In this document: positions 11,061 through 22,200 of the stretch, piece after piece
Layout of the letters: every line of letters begins with the position of its first letter
How positions within the stretch are numbered: the stretch's first letter is position 1
From: Bos javanicus
Lineage: Eukaryota; Chordata; Mammalia; Artiodactyla; Bovidae
DNA length: 64,000 bases
Direction of reading: 5' to 3'
Assembly (NCBI RefSeq): GCF_032452875.1
Contig: NC_083869.1
Span: forward strand, 126,114,001-126,178,000
Position numbers and translations under genes: made by a program
Notes under the pieces: generated by a model
Told to the model about the DNA's origin: nothing
Databases searched by the model: none
The model's input: only the letters and a program-made list of their open reading frames with translations

Positions 11061-12385
11061 TTTGTTTTGTTTTGTTTGCTCCCTTTTGGCTGTTTGTGCC
11101 AACCCATAAGGTCATAGTAAGAGGAGGTTTTTCTGCAATAGTGCTCTGGTATCGGGTCCAGCTTCCTGCTTTCCCAGAGACAGTGCCAACTGTGAATGTG
11201 CTGGTAGCAACCTCTTACCTGCAGCTTCCTGATTCCTGGACTGAGGCTTTAGCAGAGTGTTCTTGAATTCACAGTGACTCTCTTGGTGGGTCAGTTCTAT
11301 GTTGTTCTGGGAAGCATTCTTAGAAGTGTGGCTCATCAACCTCTCCAACGGTTGTCCTGTATTAAATATCTTCCTGCTAAAAACACCTAGGCGGGGTTTC
11401 TGTTTTCTGCACTGAACACTGATAAATACAGTTTGAGAGTCTGAGGATGGTTAAAGCTGTTGATGCTTGAGGTCACAAGACATGGATGGTGATGGTGTCT
11501 GGTGAAGATTACGGGGCTCAATTGATGGGTGTTTGATCTTGAGGTTGATGGAAATGGTGATAATGACAATGTCAAGTGGTGGAGGGAGGTGGCAACAAGA
11601 GTTGGGTACAAGCAATAGAACCTGACTCTGGCTGACCTCTGAAGAAACGAAAGCTATGGGGGAGCTCCCAGAATGGACACAAAGCCCAGTGATCCAGGCT
11701 GAGATAAAGGGCAGGAAGCCAGGAAGTTACAGCATTGGACAAAACCTCTGCAAGACACCCAGACAGAACTGTCACCATCACAAACCACACCAACCACCGC
11801 AACCATAGGCCACCTTCCTGAGTGAATTCTAAACCCTCCTATATTTGCATCACTCACTCAAGATTCAAAGCTCTGGGCTGAGGCATCCACTTGGCTGAGC
11901 CCAAGTCATGTGTCCATGCCAGGGAGTAGGAGGAGGGGCCTGTGGGCCCCTTAGCTTCAGCTGTAGGTTGTCCATCAAGACTCATGTAGTGGGGCTTCCC
12001 CCTAAAGAGAAAGGGGGTTTGGCTGTAGGGCAGCCAAAAAACAAAAGTCTGGTGGTAAAAAACAAAATAAAAATTTCTTGAATTGTAAGAAAGAAAAAAA
12101 AGAAAGGAAGCCAGGTGGTAATGATGACATGAAGCTGGAAGGAGATGCTGCCTTCTTTATTGAAACCCAAGTCACAGGCCTCTGGATCTTTAACACTGGC
12201 CAGACCCAAAGCCCCTTGCAATCACCTATCTACTTCTGCTGCCACCCCCACAGGTGCCCAGCGGCGCCCTAGTCCATCCTTCACACTCTGGCCAAGTCAC
12301 TGCCCCTTACCTTTACAGCCCAGCGAAAGCAGAAAGCCGGCCAGGTCACTCAAACAAGATGGTAGCAATGACCCAGGAGAATACA
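11061..12385. other. Unassigned intergenic DNA
   Basis: No gene recognised. A second decayed ggtgat-type array lies at about 11,455-11,590, and related caccatcacaaacc-type sequence on the opposite strand at about 11,772-11,800. An A-rich stretch at 12,052-12,105 is tail-like, but I could not identify the element it belongs to. Confidence 0.4.
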
Positions 12386-12389
12386 GAGG

Positions 12390-12785
12390 AAAGAAACACA
12401 GACATCTATTCACTTATTCCATGTCCTTTTATCGGGCACCAACCAGGTACCAGGTACAGCAGAGAATACAGTCCCTACCCCATGGAACTTACAATCCGGT
12501 GGGAAGACAGTCGAGCCAGTGACACGCAAGTAGACGAGGACACTGCAGGCAGGAAACTCGAGGAGAATGAGATGGAGAAGAGCTGTGGGAGACTCTTGGG
12601 AGGTGGGGTATAGGAAGGACCCTGAACTCAAGCTGAAGCTGATGTGCAGAGACTGGGGGCGACTGTGAACTCCAAGACCCTGAGGCTGGAACACGCTTGC
12701 TGTGCTTGTGGGACAGACGGGTGGCCCATGTAGCTGGAGCAGAGGGAGCTGGGGTTGGAGGAGGTAAGGTTAAAGTCAGTCAGGG
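12390..12785 (-). mobile_element. L2 LINE fragment, minus
   Basis: Antisense L2 3' end: ccttttatcgggcaccaacc, then cagtccctaccccatggaac and the purine-rich 3'UTR. Open frames in it are relics. Confidence 0.6.
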
Positions 12786-12787
12786 AG

Positions 12788-12900
12788 GGACCTCCCTGGT
12801 GATCCAGTGGTTGAGACAGAGCTTCCACTACAGGGGCACAGGTTTGATCCCTGGTCAGATCCCACCTGCCATGGGGTACAGCCAATAAATCAGTAAATAG
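12788..12900 (+). mobile_element. CHR-type SINE, internally deleted
   Basis: Short CHR SINE (gacctccctggtgatccagt; catgggg then ccaataaatcag), missing part of its 3' body. Confidence 0.8.
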
Positions 12901-14312
12901 GGAGCCGCGGAAAGAAATAGTATTTTTTTTCCTATCAATGGAAGGCAACTAAGGGCCATCCTTTGATTAGAGGAATGAGTGGGGAAGAAGATGGACCGGG
13001 TGCAGCAAGGGGTACAGGGTCAGTAGAGGTGAGGGCAGGGCTTCCCACCACGCTGGGCTCCTGTTTCCTCAGTGAGATATGAGACTAGGTCATCACTGCA
13101 TAGCGGAAGTAGGAGATGGCAGGACACGTGTCCATAAGGCCACGTCAGGCTTCCAGTGTCCTCGACAGAGCCACGATACAGCCCTGGGGAGGCCCTCATC
13201 CTCCTGGGCACCTCCTGGCAGTTCCCCTTGGGGGATAGAGGTGAGGTATCTCCTTGACTGAGGTCAGTGGTAGCAACCGAAGCCTCAACCATCACAAGTA
13301 CGACATCAGTCAGGGTCATCATCACCATCACCTTCACACCAACAGGCACAAGGACAGACAGGAAACCCTGGAGGGCACCCTGGCCCTGGGAGCTAGCGGG
13401 ACCCCAGCCCCTACCTGCCTGTGGACACAGCGGTGGGTCTGTCCCGGGACAGAGCTAGTGGTGTGTTAGAGCCGGCTCCTCCTGCTTGCAAGATATGATG
13501 CTGCGAATCTCTTCCCGATGCCACATGCAGTGACAACACATAGAAATATTGTCATAGAAATCAAGACAGTGGAGGGCTTTTGGTTATTTTTCCTGGGTGG
13601 TCAGTTGCCCAGCAAACCTTGAGGACAGAGGCCTTGACCTACACGACTTGCCTCTGTAAACCAGAGGCTGGAGCACAACCAGTGCAAGGAGGGTCCAGAG
13701 TTCTGGTGCTCAGGTCGTCTGGTGGGAGGATATTGGGTGGAGGTGGGAGGTCCCCTCCCCTCAAGACACACCTAATGGTGGACCGAGAGCCTGGGCATCA
13801 CCAGAGCCTCTGCTCCAGCCCAGGAGTCTAAAGGAAACCTGTGGATTCCCAACCGGACTGTCTGACTCAACCTCTTGGGCTGGGTCTGTCCTGGGAGGGA
13901 CCAAGGGGCTGCTTCTCCCTGCTCCCTGATCCCAAGATGAGCCCTGACCTTGGTCATAAACTGGACCTGAGCCCGGTGACAAAGATCTCCACCCAGGCCC
14001 AGACAGCACCCCACCCTGGTTCTGGGTTGGGCTATGATGGGGCCACAGAAAACACACTTCCACCTCTATCTATGCCTGACATAGGCTCAGCCCTTAAATC
14101 ATGTCAAAGCCCAGCCCTTGAGCCCAGAGGGGAGCAGGCCTGGCCAGGGGTTGGCTCAGCACCGTCCACCTCTGCAGTCAAGGCTTAAGATCCTGCCTGG
14201 GAAGCAAACAGTGTGAAACAAAACCAAATTAAAACCCATCACCATCTCCTCCTTGTTTTAGTGACACATCTTCATCTTCAGAAACAAAGCCTAAAGGCAA
14301 AGCATATTTTCT
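12901..14312. other. Unassigned intergenic DNA
   Basis: No gene or clear repeat. The minus strand at 13,260-13,345 carries a third ggtgatggtgatgatg-like decayed array. GC-rich chance open frames run through 13,760-14,190. Confidence 0.4.
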
Positions 14313-14320
14313 AAGACCTA

Positions 14321-14439
14321 AAGAAAGAAAGTGAAGTCGCTTAGTCATGTCTGACTCTTTGCGACCCCATGGACTGTAGCCTACCAGGCTCCTCTGTCCA
14401 TGGAATTTTCCAGGCAAGAGTACTGGAGTGGGCTGCCAT
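14321..14439 (-). mobile_element. Bov-tA SINE, 5'-truncated, minus
   Basis: The 3' half of Bov-tA in reverse. The heptamer agaccta occurs just before it (14,314) and just after it (14,440), which fits a short target duplication. Confidence 0.82.
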
Positions 14440-14711
14440 AGACCTAACCCTTCCCCATTCCTGTCAGGCTCTCCCTGTGACTTGGAGATTTCTTGCCCTA
14501 AACTCTCCATCCCCACTGTCCACAAACAGAGGTCTCCAAATCACCAGCAGGACAGGGAGCTGTAAAAGCCCCAGGAACTTCATCTGAGACCCTAGAGGTA
14601 GAGGCCAGGGCCTTATCTGGTGTATGGGCAAGATCATTCCTCTCTACAGCCTCAGTTTCCCCATCTGCAGAGTGACAGCTTCAGCTTTCCAGCTCTAATA
14701 GCCAAGGATCT

Positions 14712-14887
14712 TGGGACTGCCCTGGAAGTCCAATGGCTAAGACTCTGTGCTCCCAGTGCAGGGACCCCGGGTTTGATCCCTGGCCAGGGAACTAAATCAC
14801 ACATGCCAGAACTAAAAGGTTTCACGTGCCGCAACTAAGACCCATTGCAGCCAAATAAATAAACATAAATTAAAAAAAAAAAAAAAC
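14712..14887 (+). mobile_element. CHR-type SINE with A-rich tail
   Basis: CHR SINE with gggtttgatccctggccagg and a long A tail. Flanked by ccaaggatctt (about 14,701) and tcaaggatctt (about 14,901), an imperfect target-site duplication. Confidence 0.87.
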
Positions 14888-15165
14888 AGAAAAAACAAAG
14901 TCAAGGATCTTGATGGAAATTTAGGGCCCCATGTTCAAGGGTTGGAAGGGTTGTACTTCCTGGACAATTCAGACCCAAGAGATCCAGGAAACTTTTCCTA
15001 AAACACGCATGGGATACTGGGTTCAAGTCCTGGGATATCTTCTTAGTTGTTCTGATTCCTTGCACTAGTGACTTGGCTTCTCTGGACCTCAGTTTTCTCA
15101 TCTGTCAAATGGCAGTAACACCAAGTTTCTGAGGATCAAACGAGATGGAAGGAAGAAAATTGCTT

Positions 15166-15490
15166 TGGGACTTCCCTGGTGACTCAGTGGATAAGAATCC
15201 GCCTGCCAATGCAAGGAACATGGGTTTGATCCCTGGCCCGGGAAGATTCCACACACTGAGGAGCCACTGAGCCCGTGCGCCTCAACTACTGAGCCCAAAT
15301 GCTGCAACTACAGAAGCCCACGCGCCTAGAGCCTGTGCTCCACAGTAGAGGTCCGCACATAGCGACATGAGAGGAGCCCCCACTCTCTGCAACTAGAGAA
15401 AGCACCCGTGCAGCAACCAAGACCTAGCACAGCCAAAACTCAACAAATAAAGCAGTGTGTCACGTAAAAAAATGTTTTTTAAAAAAAGTG
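15166..15490 (+). mobile_element. Long CHR-type SINE
   Basis: Longer CHR subfamily: tRNA head (gggacttccctggtgactc) followed by the extended body listing 'actactgagccc', 'gaagcccacgcgcctagag' and 'gcaaccaagacc', ending in an A-rich tail. Confidence 0.87.
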
Positions 15491-16139
15491 TTTTAAGGTG
15501 TGGTGCAGTTGTCCTGAGATGGAGGGCTATTTGGCATTCCTGTTGTCATGGGTTAATGCTTGGCCTTCCAGCAGAGCCCAGAAAGGGGGTTGGTCTGGCC
15601 AAGCTCTCGGGTGGGAGACCTCCTCAGTCTCTGCGGAACCCACTCCACCGCCCAAAGCCGGCTCCAGCCCTGCATAAGCCAGCTGCCTGGCCTCCCCGCC
15701 TCCCCACCTTAGAGACGACAAATTTTCCTCGCTGGCCACGAAGGGATTGCAGGGGTCTGAGCCGGACTGGCCTTGGGGGATCCTCAGGTCCCGTCCCTTC
15801 AAACCCAGGCCTCTCTGCTCTACCCTGACCCCTAAAATGGGGTCCTCTGGAATCCTTACAGCAGCAACGCCCCAGCTGGTCCCCCAAGTCAGCACCCTGG
15901 CCAGGAGGGGACTCTGGGAGAGAGGGCTGTCTAAGGGATCCCTCCGTAGTCATCACGCCCTGCTGGGCTCCTGCCTCCTCCAGGAAACCTTCCCTGATTG
16001 GCACCCACAGGGTTGGCAATGAGTTCCCTCCCACATACCTCCTTTGACAGAACACCCGCTTAAAGGTGAAAGGTGTCGGTTTGCCTGTCTGCTGGCCTCC
16101 AGACTGAGAGTTTCTCAGGAGAGGGAATCTCTGGATTCA

Positions 16140-16680
16140 TCTGGGCTCCCCACGACGGAGGCCTAAGCCAAACCGAGGGCAAAGGAAGGAGGGAGGAGTG
16201 GGAGACAGAGGGATGGGAGGGCGCTCGGGGCAAGAAGACAGTGCCCTGGAATTTACTGGCCCCAGCTGCGAGCTCCTTCAGGATACAGGGTGGGGCCGAC
16301 TGGACGTGGGAGTCAAAGACCCCGCCCCTTCAGACGTCAATTCCCGGGCCGCCCCGCCCTCCCCAGCGGCCAGAACCCCCCGGCGGGCTCCTCCCGTGGG
16401 AACTGCTGTCTCGGCAGCAGGCACCCAGCCACGTGGGTGCCAGGAATGAGGTTTGGCGGCAGGGCGGGCGCTTACCTGGGTAGCGTTTGTTCCGGGCGGT
16501 CTCGACGGGGCTGCACCTTGCTCGGGACTGGGGAGGGGGCGGCTCTGGGCGGAGGCCTCGCTGGGAGAGGGGCGGAATGCGCGGGCCCAGGGAACATAAG
16601 GCATTTCTTCTCCCGCCAGCGCGCCCGCGGAGCAGCGGCTACGCAGCACCCGGGAGCAGTATAGAGCTGCAGGTTCTCAG
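16140..16680. promoter_or_regulatory. Orphan CpG island
   Basis: A CpG-dense block, strongest at 16,310-16,650, with several GC boxes (ccccgcccc near 16,320; gggggcgg near 16,535; ggggcgg near 16,568), a CACGTG E-box at 16,430-16,435 and a CRE-like gacgtcaat near 16,334. It is not exon or promoter of either recognised gene and lies about 11 kb upstream of TENT5B. On the minus strand CCCAG/GTAAG at 16,480-16,471 is a consensus splice donor, so the island may start a spliced non-coding transcript running leftward. Sequence alone cannot show transcription. Confidence 0.55.
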
Positions 16681-16829
16681 GTCCTTCCCCAGACCTGCTG
16701 TTCAGAATCTGCACTTTAACAAGATCTTCGGGTCACTCCTATGCACATTTCCTTTTGAGAAGCCCTGTTTTGCAAGTGTCGGCCGGCCTGTGTATTTACA
16801 AGGCAAATAAATAAATGTCTACACATTTC

Positions 16830-17095
16830 CAGTTAATGCAATGAATAACTTATGGGTGTACTGCTTGGTGACTAAAAAAAATAATACTGTATGGTAATTC
16901 AAAAGTCGCTGAGAGTGGATCTTACAAGTTCTCAACACAAGAAAAAAATGTAACTAGACATTGTGGGAATCATTTCAGTGTATACTAATATCAAATTAAG
17001 TTATACATCTGAAACTTAAATGTTTTATGTCAATTATATAGCAACTAATAATTAAATCATGAGGGGAAAAAAAACATGAACTTCATTTCTTCTTT
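16830..17095 (+). mobile_element. L1-type 3'UTR fragment
   Basis: Diverged L1 3' end with the recurring caagaaaaaaatgtaac, tatacatctgaaactt and tatgtcaattatat segments, ending in an A-rich tail at about 17,075. Confidence 0.6.
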
Positions 17096-17213
17096 ATGTT
17101 TCAGTTAGGGCATTACCTTGATTTTTTTTTTTTTTTAACAAAAATAGGAGTATGTGAATAGGATATTTTATCTGTAAATTTCATTTCATTACAGGAAAGC
17201 AATATTGCCAGAA

Positions 17214-17415
17214 GTGAAAGTCACTTAGTCGTGTCTGACTCTGCGACCCCATAGACTGTAGCCTGCCAGGCTCCTCTGTCCATGGACTTCTCCAGGCCAG
17301 AGTACTGGAGTGGATAGCCAGTCCCTTGTCCAGGGGATCTTCTCAACCTACAAATCGAATCCAGGTCTCCCACATTGCAGGAGGATTCTTTACCGTCTGA
17401 GCCACCAGGGAAGCC
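17214..17415 (-). mobile_element. Bov-tA SINE, minus, perfect 14-bp TSD
   Basis: Full Bov-tA in reverse. The 14-mer caatattgccagaa occurs at 17,200-17,213 and again at 17,416-17,429, an exact target-site duplication, so this is a fairly recent insertion. Confidence 0.95.
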
Positions 17416-17655
17416 CAATATTGCCAGAAACTTATTATAAAAGAGGGTGTGGGGTCTGCTGGGGCTGGAAACCCACGGATGAATACCCACTCCTATTTTT
17501 AGTCTGCAGTGTCAGCCCTGAAGAGACAGAAATGGGAGTAGGCAGCCCTTGAACCTGAGGACCTTAACTTCTAGTGGGGGAGATGAGACAGATGTACATT
17601 GCTGCCTCCCAAACCTCAGTTTCCTCACCCATGAAATGGGCATACACAGTCATCA

Positions 17656-17870
17656 GCCAGGGATTCCCAGGTAGCACTAGTGGTAAAGAACCTGCCAATG
17701 CAGGAGACATGAGAGACATGGGTTTGGTCCCTCAGTTGGGAAGATCCCCTGGAGCAGGAAATGGTAACTCACTCCAGTATTCTTGCCTGGAGAATCCCAT
17801 GGACAGAGGAGCCTGGCAGGCTATAGTCCATGGGTCTCAAGAGTCATACGCAACTGAAGTGACTAAGCAC
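17656..17870 (+). mobile_element. Bov-tA SINE
   Basis: Forward Bov-tA with an internal short duplication (gagacatg twice near 17,704-17,720). Imperfect flanks cagtcatcagcca / caatcatcagtca. Confidence 0.9.
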
Positions 17871-17907
17871 AATCATCAGTCATGTCTGCCTGCCTCCCCA
17901 AGGGGCT

Positions 17908-18127
17908 ACTACTACTAAGTCATTTCAGTCGTGTCCGACTCTGTGTGACCCCATAGATGGCAGCCCATCAGGCTCCCCCGTCCCTGGGATTCTCCAGGCA
18001 AGAACACTGGAGTGGGTTGCCATTTCCTTCTCCAATGCATGAAAGTGAAAAGTGAAAGTGAAGTCGCTCAGTCATGTCTGACTCTTTGCGACCCCTTGGA
18101 CTGCAGCCCACCAGGCTCCTCCGTCCA
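17908..18127 (-). mobile_element. Bov-A2 dimeric SINE, minus, 12-bp TSD
   Basis: Dimeric Bov-A2 with its actactacta-type tail at the left. ccccaaggggct is present at 17,896-17,907 and 18,128-18,139, an exact target-site duplication. Confidence 0.93.
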
Positions 18128-18306
18128 CCCCAAGGGGCTGGACAGGCTCAAATGAGCTTGGGGACAAGGAGGGGCTTTGTGAGATGCTTGGTACCTGAGG
18201 AGTATGAGGCCTGAGAGCACCCTGACTACAAGCCAGGATCCCTCCTGCACTGGATCTTGTATGCCAGTCCAGAGACCTGGTAATAATACCCCAATGAGCA
18301 GATGAG

Positions 18307-18977
18307 GTATTACTTACTTCATGTATTCTGATGGGACTTCTGGTCCCATCACTTCATGGCAAATAGATGGGGAAACAATGGAAACAGTGAGAGACTTATT
18401 TTCTTGGGCTCCAAAATCATTGCAGATGGTGACTGCAGCCATGAAATTAAAAGACGCTTACTCCTTGGAAGAAAAGCTATGGCCAACCTAGACAGCATAT
18501 TAAAAAGCAGAGACATTACTTTGACAAAAAAATGTCTGTCTAGTCAAAGCTATGGTTTTTCCAGTAGTCATGTATGGATGTGAGAGTTGGACTATAAAGA
18601 AAGCTGAGCGCCGAAGAATTGATGCTTTTGAACTATGGTGTTGGAGAACACTCTTGAGACTCCCTTGGACTGCAAGGAGATCAAACCAGTCAATCCTGAA
18701 GGAAATCAGTCCTGAATATTCATTGGAAGGACTGATGCTGAAGCTGAAACTCCAATCCTTTGGCCACCTTATGCGAAGAACTGACTCATTTGAAAAGACC
18801 CTGATGCTGGGAAAGATTGAAGGCTGGAGAAGAAGGGGACGACAGAGGATGAGATGGTTGGATGGCATCACCGACTCGATGAACATGAGTTTGAGCAAGC
18901 TGGTGATAGACAGGGAGGCCTGGCATGCTGCAGTCCATGGGGTTGCAAAGAGTCAGACATGACTGAGCAACTGAACT
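18307..18977 (+). mobile_element. BovB LINE 3' half with 11-bp TSD, inside a MIR
   Basis: Sense BovB, 5'-truncated. The frame is broken, but the segment 18,552-18,962 reads openly through the C-terminal part. gagcagatgag at 18,296-18,306 and 18,978-18,988 is an exact duplication. It interrupts a minus-strand MIR whose gagaaaactgaggctcag resumes on the right side. Confidence 0.9.
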
Positions 18978-18988
18978 GAGCAGATGAG

Positions 18989-19090
18989 AAAACTGAGGCT
19001 CAGCGAAAGGGAGTGGTTTATGCCCAGGGTACACAGCCAATAAGACACCACGAGAACAGGAACTCAAGCTTTTGGCTTCCTTGGCTGGAA
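18989..19090 (-). mobile_element. MIR SINE, minus, right part
   Basis: Reverse MIR core (gagaaaactgaggctcagcg, then cacagccaataag) that was split by the BovB at 18,307-18,977. Confidence 0.6.
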
Positions 19091-19429
19091 AACAGAAGCC
19101 GGTTTTCCATGACCTTGAGGAGGACTCCATTCACAGGCCCACCTCAGAGATCTGCCTGAAGCCACACTGCACCACGCCCTGGTTCTAGAAGAGTGCTCTT
19201 CCCTCCGGCATCCCTCACGTGTCTTATGAATCTTTATAGACTCCAGGAGTTGGGATACCCAGAAAACAAACTCTCTGCCCTCCTGTCGATTCTGTGCCAA
19301 CAGAGAGGCAACAAATAGACCAGTAAACACACAGCATGATGTGTAGATGGTGCCGGGTGCTATGGAAACAATAAAGCAGAGGAGAGGGTGGGGAGGGGAG
19401 GTTGCCATTTATTATTTTTTAGGTTTAAA

Positions 19430-19626
19430 AAAAGTTATTTATTTTTGGCTGCATGGGGCCTTCATTGCTACACCTGGGCCTTCTCTAGTGTGGCATGTGG
19501 GGGCTACTCTCTATTGCAGTGCAGGAACTTCTCATCGCAGTGGGATCTTCTGAACCAAGGATTGAACTCCATGTCCCCTGCATTGGCAGGCAGATTATTA
19601 ACCACTGGACCACCAGGGAAGTCTCA
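19430..19626 (-). mobile_element. CHR-type SINE, minus
   Basis: Reverse CHR SINE ending in accactggaccaccaggga. aggttgccatt flanks it at 19,399-19,409 and 19,627-19,637. A third copy at 19,661 belongs to a separate small insertion. Confidence 0.87.
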
Positions 19627-19679
19627 AGGTTGCCATTCTATATATATATTTTTTTTTTCAAGGTTGCCATTCTAATTGG

Positions 19680-20600
19680 GTGGTTAGAGAGGCCTCACCG
19701 AGAAGAAGACCTGGAAGAACTGGGAAGAAGCCATGTGGCTAAGAGGAAACCCATGTGTCGGGCAGATGAAAGCAATTACAAAGGCTCTGAGGTGGGAGAG
19801 CTCTGACTTCAAGAAGATCAGTGAACCCGCAACAGATGATGGAGGGCAGAGGGGGAGGAGACGGGGGTTGCGTGTCCCATGGAGCCTTGTTCAGAGTGGA
19901 AGGACTCTGGCTTTTTACTCCAACTGAGATGGAGGCATTAAAACACATGATCCGACTTATGTTTGAAAAAGATCACTCTGGCTGCTGCGTTAAAACCACA
20001 CTCTCAGCAACAAGTGCAATAGAAGGAGGGGCCAGCAGGGAGGCTCCACTAATCCAGGAGCCGGGCGATGGCCACGGAGCTGGCAGCAAGCGGGGTGAGG
20101 GGCGAGATGCGGTCAGTCTGACCCGTATTTTGAAGGTAGAGCCCACAGGACTTGCTGACACATTTGATGTGGGATGGGAGACGAAAAAAAAGAATATGAA
20201 ATGGTTTCAGATGTTCAGCCCAAGAACTGGAAGTTGCCATTTGCTGTGGGAGGAGCAATTCAGTTAAAGAATTCAGTTTTTGACGTGCAAAATTTGAGGA
20301 ACATAAAGAGACACGGAGAGATGTTGTGTAAAATTAAACAAATGAGCATAGAGGTCAGAAGAGAGCTCTGGGCTGGAGTGTATAAACCCGGGACCTACCA
20401 GCACAGAGATGGTATTCAAAGCGTGAAACTGAATGAGATCATCAAGGGAGTGAGTGTAGACAGAAAAGCTAAGAGGACCAGGGAACAAGTCCTGGGCACT
20501 TCGCTGTCTAGTGGTTGAGGGGATGAGGAGGAAACCACAAAACAGTAGTCAGTGAAACAGAAAAGTCAGGACAGTAAGATCTCTTAAAAGCCAAGTGAAG
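19680..20600 (-). mobile_element. L2 LINE fragment, minus
   Basis: Long diverged L2 3'UTR in reverse, with the well-known aaaagatcactctggctgct at about 19,968. The plus-strand open frames across it (about 148 and 114 codons) follow from its purine bias and are not genes. Confidence 0.6.
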
Positions 20601-20685
20601 AAAGTATTTCAAAGAGGAGGGAATGGCCAGGTGTGTCACATGCAATTTATAGCTCTAGGAAAATATGAGGATTAAGAATTGACAG

Positions 20686-20826
20686 GATTTCCTGGGCTGT
20701 CCAGTGGTTAAGATCTGCCTATCAAAGCAAGGGACACAGGTTCAACACCTGGTCCGGGAAGATTCCACATGCCGCAGAGCAACTAAAACCCAGGCAGCAC
20801 AACTACTGAGCCCGAGTGCCTAGTGT
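20686..20826 (+). mobile_element. CHR-type SINE
   Basis: CHR SINE head and body (ggatttcctgggctgtccag; ggttcaacacctggtccggg), truncated at its 3' side. Confidence 0.8.
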
Positions 20827-21068
20827 CTTCATATGTGAGAAGAATATGTTGGGTGAATTATATCTCGATAAAGCTATTTTCGAAAAAAATTGATGGTTGG
20901 ATTTACCAATGTGAAGGTGACAGGTGACCTCGACAAAAGCAGTTTTGGTCTAGCGGTGGGAACAAAAGCCTGACTGAAGTGTGTTCAAAAGAGAACAGAA
21001 CAAGTGACGGCAGCAAGTATGAACATTTTCAAGGAGTTTTACTATATAGATAGTGCTGTACTTACAGT

Positions 21069-21344
21069 CGGAGAAGGCAATGGCACCCCACTGCAGTACT
21101 CTTGACTGGAAAATCCCATGGACAGAGGAGCCTGGTAGGCTGCAGTCCAGGGGTCGCTAAGAGTCGGACACGACTGAGCGACTTCACTTCCACTTTTCCC
21201 TTTCAGGCATGGGAGAAGGAAATGGCAACCCACTCCAGTGTTCTTGCCTGGAGAATCCCAGGGACAGGGGAGCCTCGTGGGCTGCCGTCTCTGGGGTCGC
21301 ACAGAGTCGGACACAACTGAAGCGACTTAGCAGCAGCGGCAGCA
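21069..21344 (+). mobile_element. Bov-A2 dimeric SINE with exact 11-bp TSD
   Basis: Forward Bov-A2 with an agcagcagcggcagc tail. gtacttacagt flanks it at 21,058-21,068 and 21,345-21,355. Inserted into the DNA transposon arm. Confidence 0.94.
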
Positions 21345-21412
21345 GTACTTACAGTGGTTCGATTTATAATGGTTCGACATACAATAGTTCAACTTACAAG
21401 TTTTCAACTTTG

Positions 21413-21614
21413 AAAGTGAAAGTGAAGTCGATCAGTTGTGTCTGACTCTTTGCGACCCCATGGACTGTAGACTACCAGGCTTCTTCGTCCATGGGATTTT
21501 CCAGGCCAGAGTACTGAAGTGCCTTGCCTTTTCCTTCTCCAGGGGATCTTTCCGACCCAGGGATTGAACCCAGGTCTCCTGCATTGCAGGCAGACGCTTT
21601 ACCCTGTGAGCCAC
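21413..21614 (-). mobile_element. Bov-tA SINE, minus, nested
   Basis: Reverse Bov-tA flanked by ttttcaacttt on each side (about 21,401 and 21,616), inserted in the same DNA transposon about 70 bp from the Bov-A2. Confidence 0.92.
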
Positions 21615-21850
21615 CTTTTCAACTTTCCGATGGTACAAAAGCAATACTCACTCAGTAGGAAATGTACTGTGAATTTTGATCTCCCAGGCTAGTGATATTC
21701 AGTACAGTACTCTCTAGTGATGCATCTCAAGTGGCAACAAGCTGCAGCCCCCAGTGAATCACACTATCACATCACATTGAGGGGAAACAACCAATACACT
21801 TAAACCATTCTTTCACTTTAAGCACAGGATTCAATAAATTACACAAGATA

Positions 21851-21980
21851 GGGGACTTCCCTTGCAGTGCAGTGGTTAAGACTCTGCACCTCCAATGCAG
21901 GGGGTATGGGTTCTATCCTTGGTTGGGAAACTAAAATTCTACATACTGTGCTCAGAGCAGCCAAAAAAATTTTTTAAACA
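21851..21980 (+). mobile_element. CHR-type SINE, nested
   Basis: Forward CHR SINE (ggggacttcccttgcagtgc; gggttctatccttggttggg) with a tttttttaaac end, inside the same DNA transposon. Confidence 0.85.
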
Positions 21981-22200
21981 ATTATATGAGATATTCAATT
22001 ATTAAATAGGCTTTGTATTAGTTACTTTTTCCTGACTGCAAGCTAATGCTAGTGTTCTGAGCACATTTAAGGCAGGCTAGGCTAAGCTATGATGTTTAGT
22101 AGGTTACATGTATTAAATGCATTTTTAACTTAGGATATTTTCAGACACCGTGGGTTTATGGAATGTAACTCCCTCGCAAGTCAAGGAAGATCTGTATAGA

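Larger units (their letters stand above)
21045..22200. mobile_element. Palindromic Tigger-like DNA transposon relic
   Basis: Once the SINEs are removed, the left arm (gttcgatttataatggttcg near 21,357) and right arm (ccgtgggtttatgg near 22,149, then tcaaggaagatctgta) resemble the inverted arms of a non-autonomous pogo/Tigger-type transposon. The interior carries the aggctaggctaagctatgat segment typical of that group. Host for three nested SINEs at 21,069, 21,413 and 21,851. The family name is from memory and unverified. Confidence 0.5.

Noticed and set aside
16472..16714. 80-codon minus frame ending at the CpG-island splice donor
   Set aside because: Starts at GTG, is low-complexity and has no family features; the donor is interesting, the frame is not.
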